Shown: positions 27,512-36,004, counted from the first letter of the stretch. The stretch is DNA of 64,000 bases from Mycolicibacterium goodii (GCF_022370755.2 NZ_CP092364.2:4154001-4218000); one strand, 5' to 3'. Translations and numbers: made by a program. Notes: generated from the sequence alone by a model not told the origin.

Positions 27512-28789
27512 ATGGCTGCTGACATCGTGCCGGTCCGCCTTGGGCTGACCAAGGGTGACCTCTACACATTGTGGGCTCCGCGCTGGCGTGACGCCGGCGA
27601 CGAGTGGGAGGCGTTTCTCGGCAAGGACGAGGACCTTTTCGCTTTCGAAACGGTGGCCGACCTGGTCGCATTCGTCCGCACCAACAGCGACAACGACCTC
27701 ACCGACCATCCGGCGTGGGAGAAGCTGACCGAGGCCAACGCGCACAAGCTCGACCCGGCGGAGGATCGGCGGTACGACCTGGTGGGCGTGCCCGAGGTGG
27801 TCGCTGAGAAGCCGACCGAGGATTCCGTCGAGGCGCTGCGCCAGACGCTGGCGGTCGCGGCGTCGATCGGTTCGGTGTGCGACCTGGCCGCCGTCAACAA
27901 GTTCTTCAACGGCAACCCGGTGCTGGCGACCATCGGTGGTGGCCTCGAGGCGTTCAGCGGGCGCAGCGGCCGCAAGCGCTGGGCCGAGATCGAGGCCGTG
28001 ATCCTGCGCGGCTGGGATGGCGTGGTCGACGCGATCGACGAGATCGTGGCGATCCCCGAGGACATCGACCCCGCCGCGGTCAAGAAGGCCGAGGCCGAAC
28101 TCGAAGAGGACGCTCCCGAAGAGGACGAGGACATCGCTGTCGAAGACGAGGCCGCCGACGGTGAGGCGGCCGAGTCGGACGCCGGCGACGACGACACCGA
28201 CGTCGCGCCCGCGGCCGCACCGGGCGGAGTCCTCGGCGGTGACGAGGACTTCTGGCTCAAGGTCGGCATCGATCCGGTCCGCATCATGACCGGCACGGGC
28301 ACGCACTTCACGCTGCGCTGCTACCTCGACGATCAGCCGGTGTTCCTGGGCCGCAACGGGCGCATCAGCGTGTTCCCGTCGGAGCGCACCCTGGCGCGCT
28401 ACCTTGCCGACGAGCACGACCACGACCTGTCGGATCTTGCGACCTACGACGACATCCGCACCGCCGCCACCGACGGTTCACTGCGCGTCGAGGTCACCGA
28501 CGAGAACGTCTACGTGCTCAGTGGTATCGCCGACGACATCGCCGACGGGCCCGAGGCCATCGATCGCGATCAGCTCGAACTCGCAGTCGAGTTGCTGCGC
28601 GACGTCAGCGACTATTCCGAGGACAAGACGGTCGACGAGACGCTCAGCGTCGATGAGCCGCTCGGCGCCTTCATCGCGCACGTCCTCGACCCCGACGACC
28701 ACGACGCCCCCGAGCCGCCGTACGCCAAGGCCGTCGAGCAGTGGGAATCGCTCGTACGGTTCGTGGAGTCCCGGCTGCGCGCGGAGTAG
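27512..28789 (+). CDS. Conserved acidic mycobacterial protein (Rv3311-like)
   Basis: A 425-residue soluble protein, conserved in mycobacteria, of unknown function. It opens with a conserved block (VRLGLTKGDLYTLWAPRWRD in part). The centre, about residues 195-235, is strikingly acidic (runs of Glu and Asp with Ala). The C-terminal half repeats the tone of the N-terminal half: FWLKVGIDPVRIM then LDDQPVFLGRNGRISVF, close to the F-L-G-K-D-E style seen near residue 35, suggesting two related domains. Part of the backbone shared with M. tuberculosis between upp and add. Confidence 0.85.
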   Translation: MAADIVPVRLGLTKGDLYTLWAPRWRDAGDEWEAFLGKDEDLFAFETVADLVAFVRTNSDNDLTDHPAWEKLTEANAHKLDPAEDRRYDLVGVPEVVAEKPTEDSVEALRQTLAVAASIGSVCDLAAVNKFFNGNPVLATIGGGLEAFSGRSGRKRWAEIEAVILRGWDGVVDAIDEIVAIPEDIDPAAVKKAEAELEEDAPEEDEDIAVEDEAADGEAAESDAGDDDTDVAPAAAPGGVLGGDEDFWLKVGIDPVRIMTGTGTHFTLRCYLDDQPVFLGRNGRISVFPSERTLARYLADEHDHDLSDLATYDDIRTAATDGSLRVEVTDENVYVLSGIADDIADGPEAIDRDQLELAVELLRDVSDYSEDKTVDETLSVDEPLGAFIAHVLDPDDHDAPEPPYAKAVEQWESLVRFVESRLRAE

Positions 28790-28794
28790 CCGTT

Positions 28795-29180
28795 GCCTTT
28801 TGGTGATCGCCGAGTCGGGCGAGGTTGATCGCAGCACCCAGATCACGATCGATCCGCGTGCCGCAGTGCTCGCAGTCGAAGACTCGATCGGCCAGCGTGA
28901 GGTTTGGCTTTCGCCTCCCACAGCCCGTGCAGGTCTTCGATGACGGAAAATACCGGTCGGCTTCCTCCAGATGAGAACCGTACCAACGAGTTTTGTAGCC
29001 GAGCATGCGCCGCACCTCGGCCAGGGCGGCATCAGCCAGGGCACGGTTGAGGCCACGCTTGCGGGCCCCACCAGCGCTACGCATGCCGGCAGCGTGGAGT
29101 GTTTCGACCACGACCACCCGGTGTTTTTGGGCCAGGGCGGTGCTGGCCGAGACCAAGTCAATTAGGTTGTGGTGGTGGTG
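28795..29180 (-). pseudogene. TnpB (IS200/IS605-family OrfB) C-terminal remnant
   Basis: About 120 codons of a TnpB-type RNA-guided nuclease/transposon protein survive. Recognisable are VVVVETLHAAGM, the zinc-ribbon CTGCGRRK...CEHCGT, and the last RuvC segment RDLGAAINLARLG. The N-terminal half with the first RuvC residues is absent; upstream the frame dissolves into a run of His codons and then a stop. The remnant ends within eight bases of the Rv3311 stop, so it marks an old insertion point. No terminal palindromes or TnpA gene were seen. Confidence 0.8.
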
Positions 29181-29481
29181 TTTTGGCTCCTTATACGAGG
29201 CTGGCGGCCTACATCAGCTCGACGAGCCGATGGGTAACCGAAGATTTCCCGCACCACGGTTGGCCATGACCGCGACAGTGGCCGTGACGATGTCGAGCGG
29301 CAACCGCGCGCCGGTGGCCAGGTCTATGCGGTCTGACGACTCGGCGGCAGGCGCGTTGTCTGAGTTCATGCCCGTCAGCTGGGTCCGGGTTGCGGGTTGC
29401 GATTCGGTCCAGTGCAGATCGCCGAGCCATTATTGCCTGCTACTCAACCGACGAGCTCGACGCCGGCGTCTGAGGGTGCTG
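29181..29481. other. Spacer between TnpB remnant and toxin gene
   Basis: No recognisable gene. The only coding-like stretch is a minus-strand frame of 51 codons, 29214-29369, reading MNSDNAPAAESSDRIDLATG and onward. It resembles nothing I know, and may be the truncated start of a gene destroyed by the insertion. Confidence 0.4.
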
Positions 29482-29862
29482 TTATACGGCGACTACGTCG
29501 ACAAGATCGTCCAGACCGGCAAAGTCTGCAGCGTTGCGGGTATACAGCCGGGCCGAGTGTGCGCGCGCAGTGGCGGCGATGAGTAGATCCATAGACCGCG
29601 CCCGCGGCTGACGGCCAGCTCGCGCAATCGCTGCCGCAACAGGGCCATAGCTGTCGGCCACCGCATTGTCCACTGGCAGAGCGTCAAACGTTCGCTGCAG
29701 CGCAAGCAGGCGTCGTAGCCGCTCAGCCCGTATCTCGGGTGTCTTGGCGACGAGGACGCCAAAGTGCATCTCCGCCACAGTGATCGCGCTGATGGCCAAT
29801 TCCCCTTCGAGGGGCCCGACATCGGTGGCGATGATGACACTGGTGTCGAGCAGCGCCCTCAC
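29482..29862 (-). CDS. vapC: PIN-domain toxin, VapC family
   Basis: A 126-residue PIN-domain ribonuclease toxin. The acidic active-site residues are visible: Asp6 in LLDTSV, Glu31 in TVAEM, Asp92 in SMDLLIAA, and Asp113 in the canonical TRNAADF. Such toxins cut RNA and stop growth when freed from the antitoxin. The GTG start overlaps the antitoxin stop (GTGA), the normal antitoxin-first order. It lies in the scar-like DNA left of the catabolic island. Confidence 0.9.
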   Translation of the reverse strand: MRALLDTSVIIATDVGPLEGELAISAITVAEMHFGVLVAKTPEIRAERLRRLLALQRTFDALPVDNAVADSYGPVAAAIARAGRQPRARSMDLLIAATARAHSARLYTRNAADFAGLDDLVDVVAV

Positions 29863-30107
29863 CGGGCCTCCCAGGGGTCATGCAGCTCCTGGTCGACGGT
29901 GTCGCGGTCGGCATCCCAGTCCGGATCGGCGGGCCCGCGAAATACACCGGCAACATCAGCCCACGTCCTCCATGCCCGCGGCGTTGCAGACACCAGTCGG
30001 GCGCTCGGTCGCCCAGCAACGGTGATAGTGAACTCCTCGCCCTGTTCGACGCGTCTGACCAGGTCAGAGGCGTCCTGACGGAGCTCGCGTAACCCTACAT
30101 TCTCCAT
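29859..30107 (-). CDS. vapB: Phd/YefM-type antitoxin of the VapC toxin
   Basis: An 82-residue antitoxin. The N-terminal Phd/YefM DNA-binding fold is seen in VGLRELRQDASDLVRRVEQGE and FTITVAGRPSARLV. The C-terminal third, rich in Trp, Asp and Pro, would wrap the toxin. It starts with ATG and no ribosome site. A -10-like TACATT six bases upstream predicts a leaderless mRNA, and a 16-bp palindrome overlaps this promoter (next entry). Confidence 0.88.
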   Translation of the reverse strand: MENVGLRELRQDASDLVRRVEQGEEFTITVAGRPSARLVSATPRAWRTWADVAGVFRGPADPDWDADRDTVDQELHDPWEAR

Positions 30108-30116
30108 TCACCCAAT

Positions 30117-30132
30117 GTAGCACCTGTGCTAC
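30117..30132. promoter_or_regulatory. vapBC operator
   Basis: Perfect palindrome GTAGCAC-CT-GTGCTAC, 9 bases upstream of the antitoxin start. Read on the minus strand, its last bases form the -10-like TACATT. Position and symmetry suit autorepression by the antitoxin-toxin complex. Confidence 0.65.
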
Positions 30133-30230
30133 TCGTGTGTTGGCGGCCGCGGCCATACCCGGCGGGCGCGGCTGGGCGGTCTCCACCTTGGTTCAGCGGC
30201 TCAAGGGCGCACCACACTGCGCACATCGCT

Positions 30231-30578
30231 TCAACGCAGCACGGTTCCGCTCCTACGGTTTTCGGTTGTGCGGTGGGTCTGGCGGTTTGGGTGTCGGGTA
30301 GGTCGCGCGGTCGAGCATTCGACCGACATTTCGAACCTCGCGCAGGACTTTGCTGCAATTTTCGTGGTACTGCTGCATGTGGGCATGTATGTGAGCGGTG
30401 GCAGCGGCGCTGACCGTTGTGGCGGTGGGGGCTTGATACCGGCGATGTCGGTCGCCATCTCGTTGAGGCTCTCGATCTTCCACGCGACCAACAGGTCGAG
30501 TGCACGGAGTGTGCACTCGCGTGCAAGGGCATCGACGTTGGTGTCCCATGGCGAGTTTTCGTCGCGCAGGAGGGGCAT
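30231..30578 (-). CDS. Doubtful small ORF or gene remnant
   Basis: A 115-codon frame. Its first ~50 residues look protein-like (NSPWDTNVDALARECTLRAL, then a helix with WKIESLNEMATDIAG), while the rest is low-quality Pro/Thr/Arg text. The frame is open for 22 more codons upstream without a usual start codon. AGGA lies just before the ATG at 30578. The mixture suggests a broken gene rather than a functional one. Family not recognised. Confidence 0.3.
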   Translation of the reverse strand: MPLLRDENSPWDTNVDALARECTLRALDLLVAWKIESLNEMATDIAGIKPPPPQRSAPLPPLTYMPTCSSTTKIAAKSCARFEMSVECSTARPTRHPNRQTHRTTENRRSGTVLR

Positions 30579-30756
30579 TTCGTCCTGGATAGCTTGTAAG
30601 GCATTGAATGTGGGGGCGGTGCCGGCGGCGAGGATGAGGGACGTTCAAGCGCGGCGGAGTTGTCACTGTATGAGCTGACTCATCCGGCAGTGCCCGAGGT
30701 CGCAGTCGTCGGCCGCCCGACCTCGACCTCGGCCGGCGGGAGCTTGTTCATCTGAA

Positions 30757-30795
30757 TTTCAGAAAAACTACATCGATTACTTGTGTTTTACAGAT
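30757..30795 (+). promoter_or_regulatory. Island regulatory element 1 (TTTCAG-N8-CATC, extended)
   Basis: TTTCAG, eight bases, CATCGA, then a stretch ending TACAGAT. Over 39 bases it matches the region at 32397-32435 at 29 positions without gaps. It lies 80 bp before the first NCS1 permease. Confidence 0.6.
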
Positions 30796-30874
30796 CGATG
30801 GACTCTGGTTCATTGTGGTCCTCATCACCACCGCGGGCTGACGGATTCACCCGGCCCAAATCACGGAGGAACAC

Positions 30875-32323
30875 ATGGCTGACATTCCTGGCCAGACTGC
30901 CCCGATGCTGGAGCAGCACACGATCGGCTTCGTCCCGGCATCGGACCGGCACGGCAAGGTACGCGACCTGTTCACCCTGTGGTTCGGCACCAATATCGCG
31001 CCGCTGCCCATCGTCACCGGCGCGCTCGGGCCGAGCCTGTTCGGGCTGAACCTCTGGTGGAGCCTGATCGCGTTCGTCGTCGGGCATGTGATCGGCGGCG
31101 CGCTCATGGCCCTGCACTCGGCCCAGGGCCCGCAGATGGGCATCCCCCAGATGATTCAGAGTCGCGGCCAGTTCGGCACGATAGGCGCACTCATCATCGT
31201 GCTGATCGCCGCGGTCATGTACCTCGGCTTCTTCGCCTCGAACATCGTCCTGGCGGGCCAGTCGATCCACGGCATCGTCGGCGGTATCCCGGTGAACGTG
31301 GGCATCATCCCGGGCGCGGTGGGCTCGGCGATCATCTGCATCATCGGATACCGATTGATCCACTTCCTGAACCGGATCGGTACGTGGGTGCTGGGTGTCG
31401 CCATCGTCGCCGGATTCGTCGCCATCCTGATCTCCGATCTCCCGGCCGACTTTCTGACGCGAGGCGGATTCAACTTCGCCGGCTGGCTGGCCACCGTGTC
31501 CCTCGGCGCGCTGTGGCAGATCGCGTTTGCCCCGTACGTGTCGGACTACTCGCGCTACCTGCCGAAGGACGTCGGTGTGGCAGCGACGTTCTGGACCACC
31601 TATCTGGGCTGTGTGCTCGGATCCTTCCTGGCCTTCGCCTTCGGTGCCGTTGTCGCCCTTGCCGCCCCGGTCGGCATGGACACCATGGACGGCGTCAAGA
31701 CGACCACCGGCGCGCTGGGCACCACGATGCTCGTGCTGTTCGTGCTCAGTGTCATCAGTCATAACGCGCTCAATCTCTATGGCGCGGTGCTGTCGATCAT
31801 CACCAGTGTGCAGACGTTCCGTGCACGGTGGATCCCGACGGCACAGGCCCGAGTGGTCCTGTCCGTGGTGATCCTCATCGGTGCCTCGGTCGTCGCGATC
31901 GCGTTGTCGGCGGACTTCGTCTCGCACTTCGTGAATCTGGTTGTGGCCCTGCTGGTCGTGCTCGTGCCGTGGACGGCCATCAACCTCATCGACTTCTACA
32001 TAGTGCACAAGGGTGTATACGACCTCGAATCGATCTTCCGGTTCGACGGCGGCATCTACGGCCGATACAACCGTGCGGCCGTCATCGCCTACGTGGCCGG
32101 AATCGTTGTCCAGATTCCTTTCATGGCAACGTCGTTGTACACCGGTCCGGTGGCCGACCACCTGGGCGGTGCCGATCTGTCCTGGCTCGCCGGCTTGATC
32201 GTCACCGGGCCGATCTATCTGCTGCTGGTGAGCCGCTCCACCGGACCGATCACCCTGGGCTTGCGCACCGGTGCCGAAAACTCCGGCCACACAGGCCATC
32301 TCGCGACACAACCGCAAGAATGA
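30875..32323 (+). CDS. NCS1-family nucleobase/heterocycle permease 1 (CodB-like)
   Basis: A 482-residue inner-membrane symporter of the NCS1 (purine/cytosine/hydantoin) family, about 12 helices. Family text: VRDLFTLWFGTNIAPLPIVTG (in part), HSAQGPQMGIPQMIQSRGQFG, FAPYVSDYSRYLP and the conserved LVPWTAINLIDFYIVHKG region. NCS1 members carry neutral N-heterocycles such as cytosine, allantoin or hydantoins. Strong GGAGGAA ribosome site. First gene of the island and a clear paralogue of the permease at 44212-45612. If the island handles an imidazole compound, this is a candidate importer. Confidence 0.93.
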   Translation: MADIPGQTAPMLEQHTIGFVPASDRHGKVRDLFTLWFGTNIAPLPIVTGALGPSLFGLNLWWSLIAFVVGHVIGGALMALHSAQGPQMGIPQMIQSRGQFGTIGALIIVLIAAVMYLGFFASNIVLAGQSIHGIVGGIPVNVGIIPGAVGSAIICIIGYRLIHFLNRIGTWVLGVAIVAGFVAILISDLPADFLTRGGFNFAGWLATVSLGALWQIAFAPYVSDYSRYLPKDVGVAATFWTTYLGCVLGSFLAFAFGAVVALAAPVGMDTMDGVKTTTGALGTTMLVLFVLSVISHNALNLYGAVLSIITSVQTFRARWIPTAQARVVLSVVILIGASVVAIALSADFVSHFVNLVVALLVVLVPWTAINLIDFYIVHKGVYDLESIFRFDGGIYGRYNRAAVIAYVAGIVVQIPFMATSLYTGPVADHLGGADLSWLAGLIVTGPIYLLLVSRSTGPITLGLRTGAENSGHTGHLATQPQE

Positions 32324-32396
32324 CCGGCATCACGCCTGGTTGATCTCCTGCGCACGCGAAGTGCCGGCAGGCCGCCCACGGCAGATTGGATCTAGT

Positions 32397-32435
32397 TTTC
32401 AGATGAAGTGCATCGAATATATGAGCTGTACAGAT
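32397..32435 (+). promoter_or_regulatory. Island regulatory element 2 (TTTCAG-N8-CATC, extended)
   Basis: The same element as at 30757-30795 in the same orientation, 61 bp before the monooxygenase start. It suggests a second, co-regulated promoter within the left arm of the island. Confidence 0.6.
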
Positions 32436-32495
32436 GCAGTGGGCGATTGAATCATGAAAGCAACACACGAGTCTTTCCGAGCAGTGGAGGTTGGA

Positions 32496-33767
32496 ATGTC
32501 GAGCCAAGAGACCGAGGTTCTCGTGGTCGGCGCGGGGCAGGCCGGTATCGCGATGAGCGAGCACCTCGGTCTGCACGGTGTGCCGCACCTTGTCGTCGAG
32601 CGCGACCGGATCGCCGAGCGCTGGCGCACCTGGCGGTGGGATTCCCTGGTGGCCAACGGACCCGCCTGGCACGACCGCTTCCCGGGCCAGGAGTTCAACA
32701 TCGATCCCGACTCCTTCGCAGGCAAGGAGCAGGTCGCGGACTATCTCGTCTCCTACGCGGAGAAGATCGACGCGCCGATTCGTACCGGTGTCGAGGTGAG
32801 ATCGGTACGGAAGAACCACGGCCGCGCGGGATTCCACGTCGAGACATCCGAGGGAACCATCGAGGCCCGCTACATCGTGGCGGCCACCGGCGCGTTCCAG
32901 AAGCCGGTCATTCCACCGGTCGTCCCCGACAGCGCCGGCATCCACCAGATTCACTCCAGTGCCTATCACAACCCACGGCAACTGCCGGACGGCTCCGTGC
33001 TGGTGATCGGAGCCGGGTCGTCCGGCGTCCAGATCGCCGACGAGCTCCAACAGTCGGGGCGCCGGGTGTACCTCGCCGTGGGGCCCCACGATCGGCCGCC
33101 CCGCAGCTATCGGGGTCGTGACTTCTGTTGGTGGCTGGGCGTTCTCGGCAAGTGGGATATGGCCGCCCCACCGCGCGGCGCCGAGCATGTGACCATCGCG
33201 GTGAGCGGAGCCCACGGCGGACACACGGTCGACTTCCGGTCGCTGGCCGCCAGTGGGATCACACTGCTCGGCATGGCGGGCCCGTACGAGGACGGCGTCA
33301 TGCGTTTCGCACCCGATCTGCGCACAAACATCGAGAACGGCGACGCGAACTACCTTTCCATGCTTGACGAGGCCGACGCCTATGTCGCCCGCAACGGGCT
33401 CGACCTGCCCGAGGAGCCGCAGGCTCGGGTTCTGGGCCCCGACCCCGAGTGCATGATCAATCCGATCCTCGAGCTCGACTTCGCCGCCGCAGGCATCACC
33501 ACGATCATCTGGGCCGTCGGGTTCGCGTTCGACTACAGCTGGTTGCAGGTCGACACGTTCGACGAGAACGGCCGACCGATACATCAGCGCGGGGTCTCGG
33601 CCGAACCCGGCGTGTACTTCCTCGGTCTACCGTGGCAGTCCCGGCGCGGGTCGAGCTTCATCTGGGGCGTGTGGCACGACGCCAAATACCTTGCCGACCA
33701 GATCGCGATCCAACGCACCTACCTCGCCTACAAGGGCGCCGAACTGACGAAGGCAGTGGCCAAATGA
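32496..33767 (+). CDS. Flavin-containing monooxygenase
   Basis: A 423-residue class B-type flavoprotein monooxygenase. The FAD motif is VLVVGAGQAGIAMSEHL near residue 10, and the NADPH motif VLVIGAGSSGVQIADEL near 170. WDSLVANGPAWHDRFPG lies between, and the C-terminal motif ATG/D-type region is VGFAFDYSWLQ. The start at 32496 has GGAGG upstream; an in-frame ATG at 32454 would add 14 unlikely residues. Relatives oxidise N- or C-atoms of amines, ketones or heterocycles. In the island it could hydroxylate imidazoleacetate, the next step after the histamine-type dehydrogenase; that is inference. Overlaps the Rid gene (ATGA). Confidence 0.9.
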   Translation: MSSQETEVLVVGAGQAGIAMSEHLGLHGVPHLVVERDRIAERWRTWRWDSLVANGPAWHDRFPGQEFNIDPDSFAGKEQVADYLVSYAEKIDAPIRTGVEVRSVRKNHGRAGFHVETSEGTIEARYIVAATGAFQKPVIPPVVPDSAGIHQIHSSAYHNPRQLPDGSVLVIGAGSSGVQIADELQQSGRRVYLAVGPHDRPPRSYRGRDFCWWLGVLGKWDMAAPPRGAEHVTIAVSGAHGGHTVDFRSLAASGITLLGMAGPYEDGVMRFAPDLRTNIENGDANYLSMLDEADAYVARNGLDLPEEPQARVLGPDPECMINPILELDFAAAGITTIIWAVGFAFDYSWLQVDTFDENGRPIHQRGVSAEPGVYFLGLPWQSRRGSSFIWGVWHDAKYLADQIAIQRTYLAYKGAELTKAVAK

Positions 33768-34186
33768 GCACCCACACACGGATCCGGCCCTTCAACACCA
33801 AGGACACCTATCCCGAGCAGAACCTCGACAACGACCTGTGCCAGGCTGTCGTCGCGCGCGGCGTGGTGTACCTACGCGGCCAGATCGGCCAGGATCTCGA
33901 CACCCGCGAGTCGGTGGGCATCGGCGATGTCGCAGCCCAGACCGAGAAGGCCATGAGCAACATCGCGATGCTGCTCGACGAGGCCGGTAGCTCCCTGCGT
34001 GACATCGTGAAGGTGACCGTGTACCTCACCGACATCCGGTACCGCGAAACCGTGTACCGGATCATGGGCCGCTGGCTGCAGGGCGTCTTCCCGGTCTCCA
34101 CCGGCCTGGTCGTCGAGGCACTCGCCCGCCCGGAATGGCTCGTGGAGATCGATGCCACCGCCGTCATCAGTGAGGCAGACCGATGA
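33764..34186 (+). CDS. Rid-family (YjgF/YER057c/UK114) protein
   Basis: A 140-residue trimeric Rid-fold protein, seen in YLRGQIGQDLDT, then LRDIVKVTVYLTDIRYRETV and VEALARPEWLVEIDATAVI. Archetypal RidA hydrolyses reactive imines and enamines with an Arg in its A-R-S segment; at the matching place this protein reads VSTGLVV, so that Arg seems absent. It fits the catabolic Rid subgroups found in amine and N-heterocycle gene clusters. Coupled to both neighbours by ATGA overlaps. Confidence 0.88.
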   Translation: MSTHTRIRPFNTKDTYPEQNLDNDLCQAVVARGVVYLRGQIGQDLDTRESVGIGDVAAQTEKAMSNIAMLLDEAGSSLRDIVKVTVYLTDIRYRETVYRIMGRWLQGVFPVSTGLVVEALARPEWLVEIDATAVISEADR

Positions 34187-34857
34187 CCTTCTCCCTGGTC
34201 GCGCGCGACGCCGCAACGGGTGCGTTCGGCATCGTGATCTGCTCGTCGAGTCCCGCGGTCGCATCGCGGTGCGCGCACGCGCGAGCCGGTGTCGGGGTCG
34301 TCGCCTCGCAGAACGTCACCAACCCGGCCCTCGGACCGCTCGTCCTGGACTCGCTCGCCGCGGGCTCCGATGCCGACGCGGCGCTCAAGGCCGCGCTGGA
34401 CCAAGAGCGATTCCCGGATCACCGGCAGTTGACCGTCGTCGACGCCCGCGGCACCACCGCGGTGCATTCCGGGCCCAACAGCCTCGGCGTGCACACCCAC
34501 GTCGAAGGCGATCAAGCGGTCGCTGCCGGTAATCTCCTCGCCGACGAATCGGTGATCTCGCAGTTGCTGACCGGCTTTGCGACCAGCGCGGCCGAGGTTT
34601 TCGAGGAGCGGCTGCTCGACGGCCTGCGGGCCGCGCTGGCCGCAGGTGGTGAAGCGGGCCCCGTGCACTCCGCCGGAATGCTTGTGGTGGACGATGTTCC
34701 GTGGCCCGTCACCGATCTGCGGGTCGACCACTCCGACGATCCGATCGGCGATCTCGCCGCGCTGTGGCGGCTGTGGCAGCCCCAGAAGAACGATTACCGC
34801 GTCCGTGGCATCGACCCGACGCAGGCCCCCTCCTATGGAGTCCCGGGTGACCAGTAG
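34183..34857 (+). CDS. DUF1028 (putative Ntn-hydrolase) protein
   Basis: A 224-residue member of DUF1028, recognised from MTFSLVARDAATGAFGIVIC, GVGVVASQNVTNPALGPL and a C-terminal region PVTDLRVDHSDDPIGDLAAL. The family has an N-terminal-nucleophile-hydrolase fold, but its substrates are not established; genes often sit with Rid proteins, M20 enzymes and transporters in amine or heterocycle catabolism, as here. Overlaps the Rid stop and the M20 start. Confidence 0.85.
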   Translation: MTFSLVARDAATGAFGIVICSSSPAVASRCAHARAGVGVVASQNVTNPALGPLVLDSLAAGSDADAALKAALDQERFPDHRQLTVVDARGTTAVHSGPNSLGVHTHVEGDQAVAAGNLLADESVISQLLTGFATSAAEVFEERLLDGLRAALAAGGEAGPVHSAGMLVVDDVPWPVTDLRVDHSDDPIGDLAALWRLWQPQKNDYRVRGIDPTQAPSYGVPGDQ

Positions 34858-36004
34858 CGATGCCGTCCTCGCCGCGGGCGTCGGAACGGCCCATCCGAAG
34901 CTCATCGAGTTGTCGCGCGATCTCTATGACCACCCCGAAACGGCGTGGGAAGAAGTCCGTTCCGCGCGGCGGGTCGCCGGAGCGCTGGCCGACGGTGGAT
35001 TCGACGTCACCGAAGGCTACTGCGGCCTCGACACCGCATTCGCTGCCCGAACGGGCAGCGGTGATCTGCACATCGCACTGTGCGCCGAGTACGACGCGTT
35101 GCCCGGCCTCGGCCATGCGTGCGGCCACAACCTGATCTCCGCCATCACGGTCGGGGCTGCGCTGGCTCTCGCACCCGTCGCCGATGATCTCGGGCTGGCG
35201 CTGACGGTGATCGGCACCCCCGCCGAAGAGGGCGGAGGCGGCAAGATCGAACTGCTCGAACGTGGCGGCTTCAGCGGGCAGCACGCGGCCGCGATGGTCC
35301 ACCCGGGGCCGGTCGACGTGGCCCGTGCACGGCCGTTCGCGGTCTCGCACAGCCATATCGAATACCACGGCAAGTCCGCACACGCGGCGGCCTATCCGGA
35401 ACGCGGTGTGAACGCAGCCGACGCGTTCACCATTGCTCAGGTCGCGATCGGGCTGCTACGTCAGCAGCTGCCGGCGTCGGTGCGGGTGCACGGCATGGTG
35501 ACCCGTGGGGGTGAAGCTCCCAATGCCATCGCCGAACGCACGGAAGGCCGTTGGTATGTGCGCGCCGAGACGCTGCGTCAACTGGCCGAGATCGAACCGA
35601 GGGTGATGCGCTGCTTCGAAGCCGGAGCGTTGGCTTCGGGCGCGGAGCTCACCGTGACACCGGAGTCCAAGCCGTACGCGGAGTTCCGTACCGACGAGGA
35701 GTTGCTCGCGTGTTATGAGCGGCGCGCGACGGCAATCGGCAGACACTTCGCGTCGGGCCCCGACACCATGATGGCGCGCGCATCCACCGACATGGGCAAC
35801 GTCTCGCAGATCCTGCCCGCGATCCATCCCTACATCGGCATCGACTCGCTGCCTGCGGTCAACCACCAGCCCGAATTCGCCGCGGCCACCATCACTTCGG
35901 CCGCCGATACCGCCATCGCGCAGGGTGCGCTGGCACTGGCGGGCACGGTCGTCGACGCCTGCACCCAGAACCATATTCGCCGGCGACTGCTGAACAGAGA
36001 GTGA
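34847..36004 (+). CDS. M20-family amidohydrolase of the island
   Basis: A 385-residue metal-dependent amidohydrolase close in layout to AmiB1. Segments: LSRDLYDHPETAWEE, CAEYDALPGLGHACGHN (metal ligands), GTPAEEGGGGK, MVHPGP and STDMGNVSQ. A GTG at 34847 has GGAG six bases upstream and overlaps the DUF1028 gene; an ATG at 34835 is the alternative. Relatives cleave N-acyl, N-carbamoyl or N-formyl amino acids, so cleavage of formyl- or formimino-aspartate, delivering aspartate to the aspartase next door, is a reasonable inference. Confidence 0.88.
   Translation: MTSSDAVLAAGVGTAHPKLIELSRDLYDHPETAWEEVRSARRVAGALADGGFDVTEGYCGLDTAFAARTGSGDLHIALCAEYDALPGLGHACGHNLISAITVGAALALAPVADDLGLALTVIGTPAEEGGGGKIELLERGGFSGQHAAAMVHPGPVDVARARPFAVSHSHIEYHGKSAHAAAYPERGVNAADAFTIAQVAIGLLRQQLPASVRVHGMVTRGGEAPNAIAERTEGRWYVRAETLRQLAEIEPRVMRCFEAGALASGAELTVTPESKPYAEFRTDEELLACYERRATAIGRHFASGPDTMMARASTDMGNVSQILPAIHPYIGIDSLPAVNHQPEFAAATITSAADTAIAQGALALAGTVVDACTQNHIRRRLLNRE

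Larger units (their letters stand above)
30133..30874. other. Gene-poor, A+T-richer spacer before the catabolic island
   Basis: About 740 bp with codon use unlike its neighbours. The left part contains one doubtful minus-strand ORF (next entry). The right end holds the promoter region of the first NCS1 permease, with the TTTCAG-N8-CATC element at 30757-30774. No tRNA, attachment site or intact transposon end was recognised. Confidence 0.5.

Noticed and set aside
28478..29161. A 227-codon minus-strand frame overlapping the TnpB remnant and Rv3311.
   Set aside because: It is a shadow of the TnpB frame and of the Rv3311 gene; only the other frame shows the zinc ribbon and RuvC text.
30095..30604. 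A 169-codon minus-strand frame covering the antitoxin promoter.
   Set aside because: Ser/Pro/Arg/His-rich text with no family resemblance; it runs through the vapBC operator.
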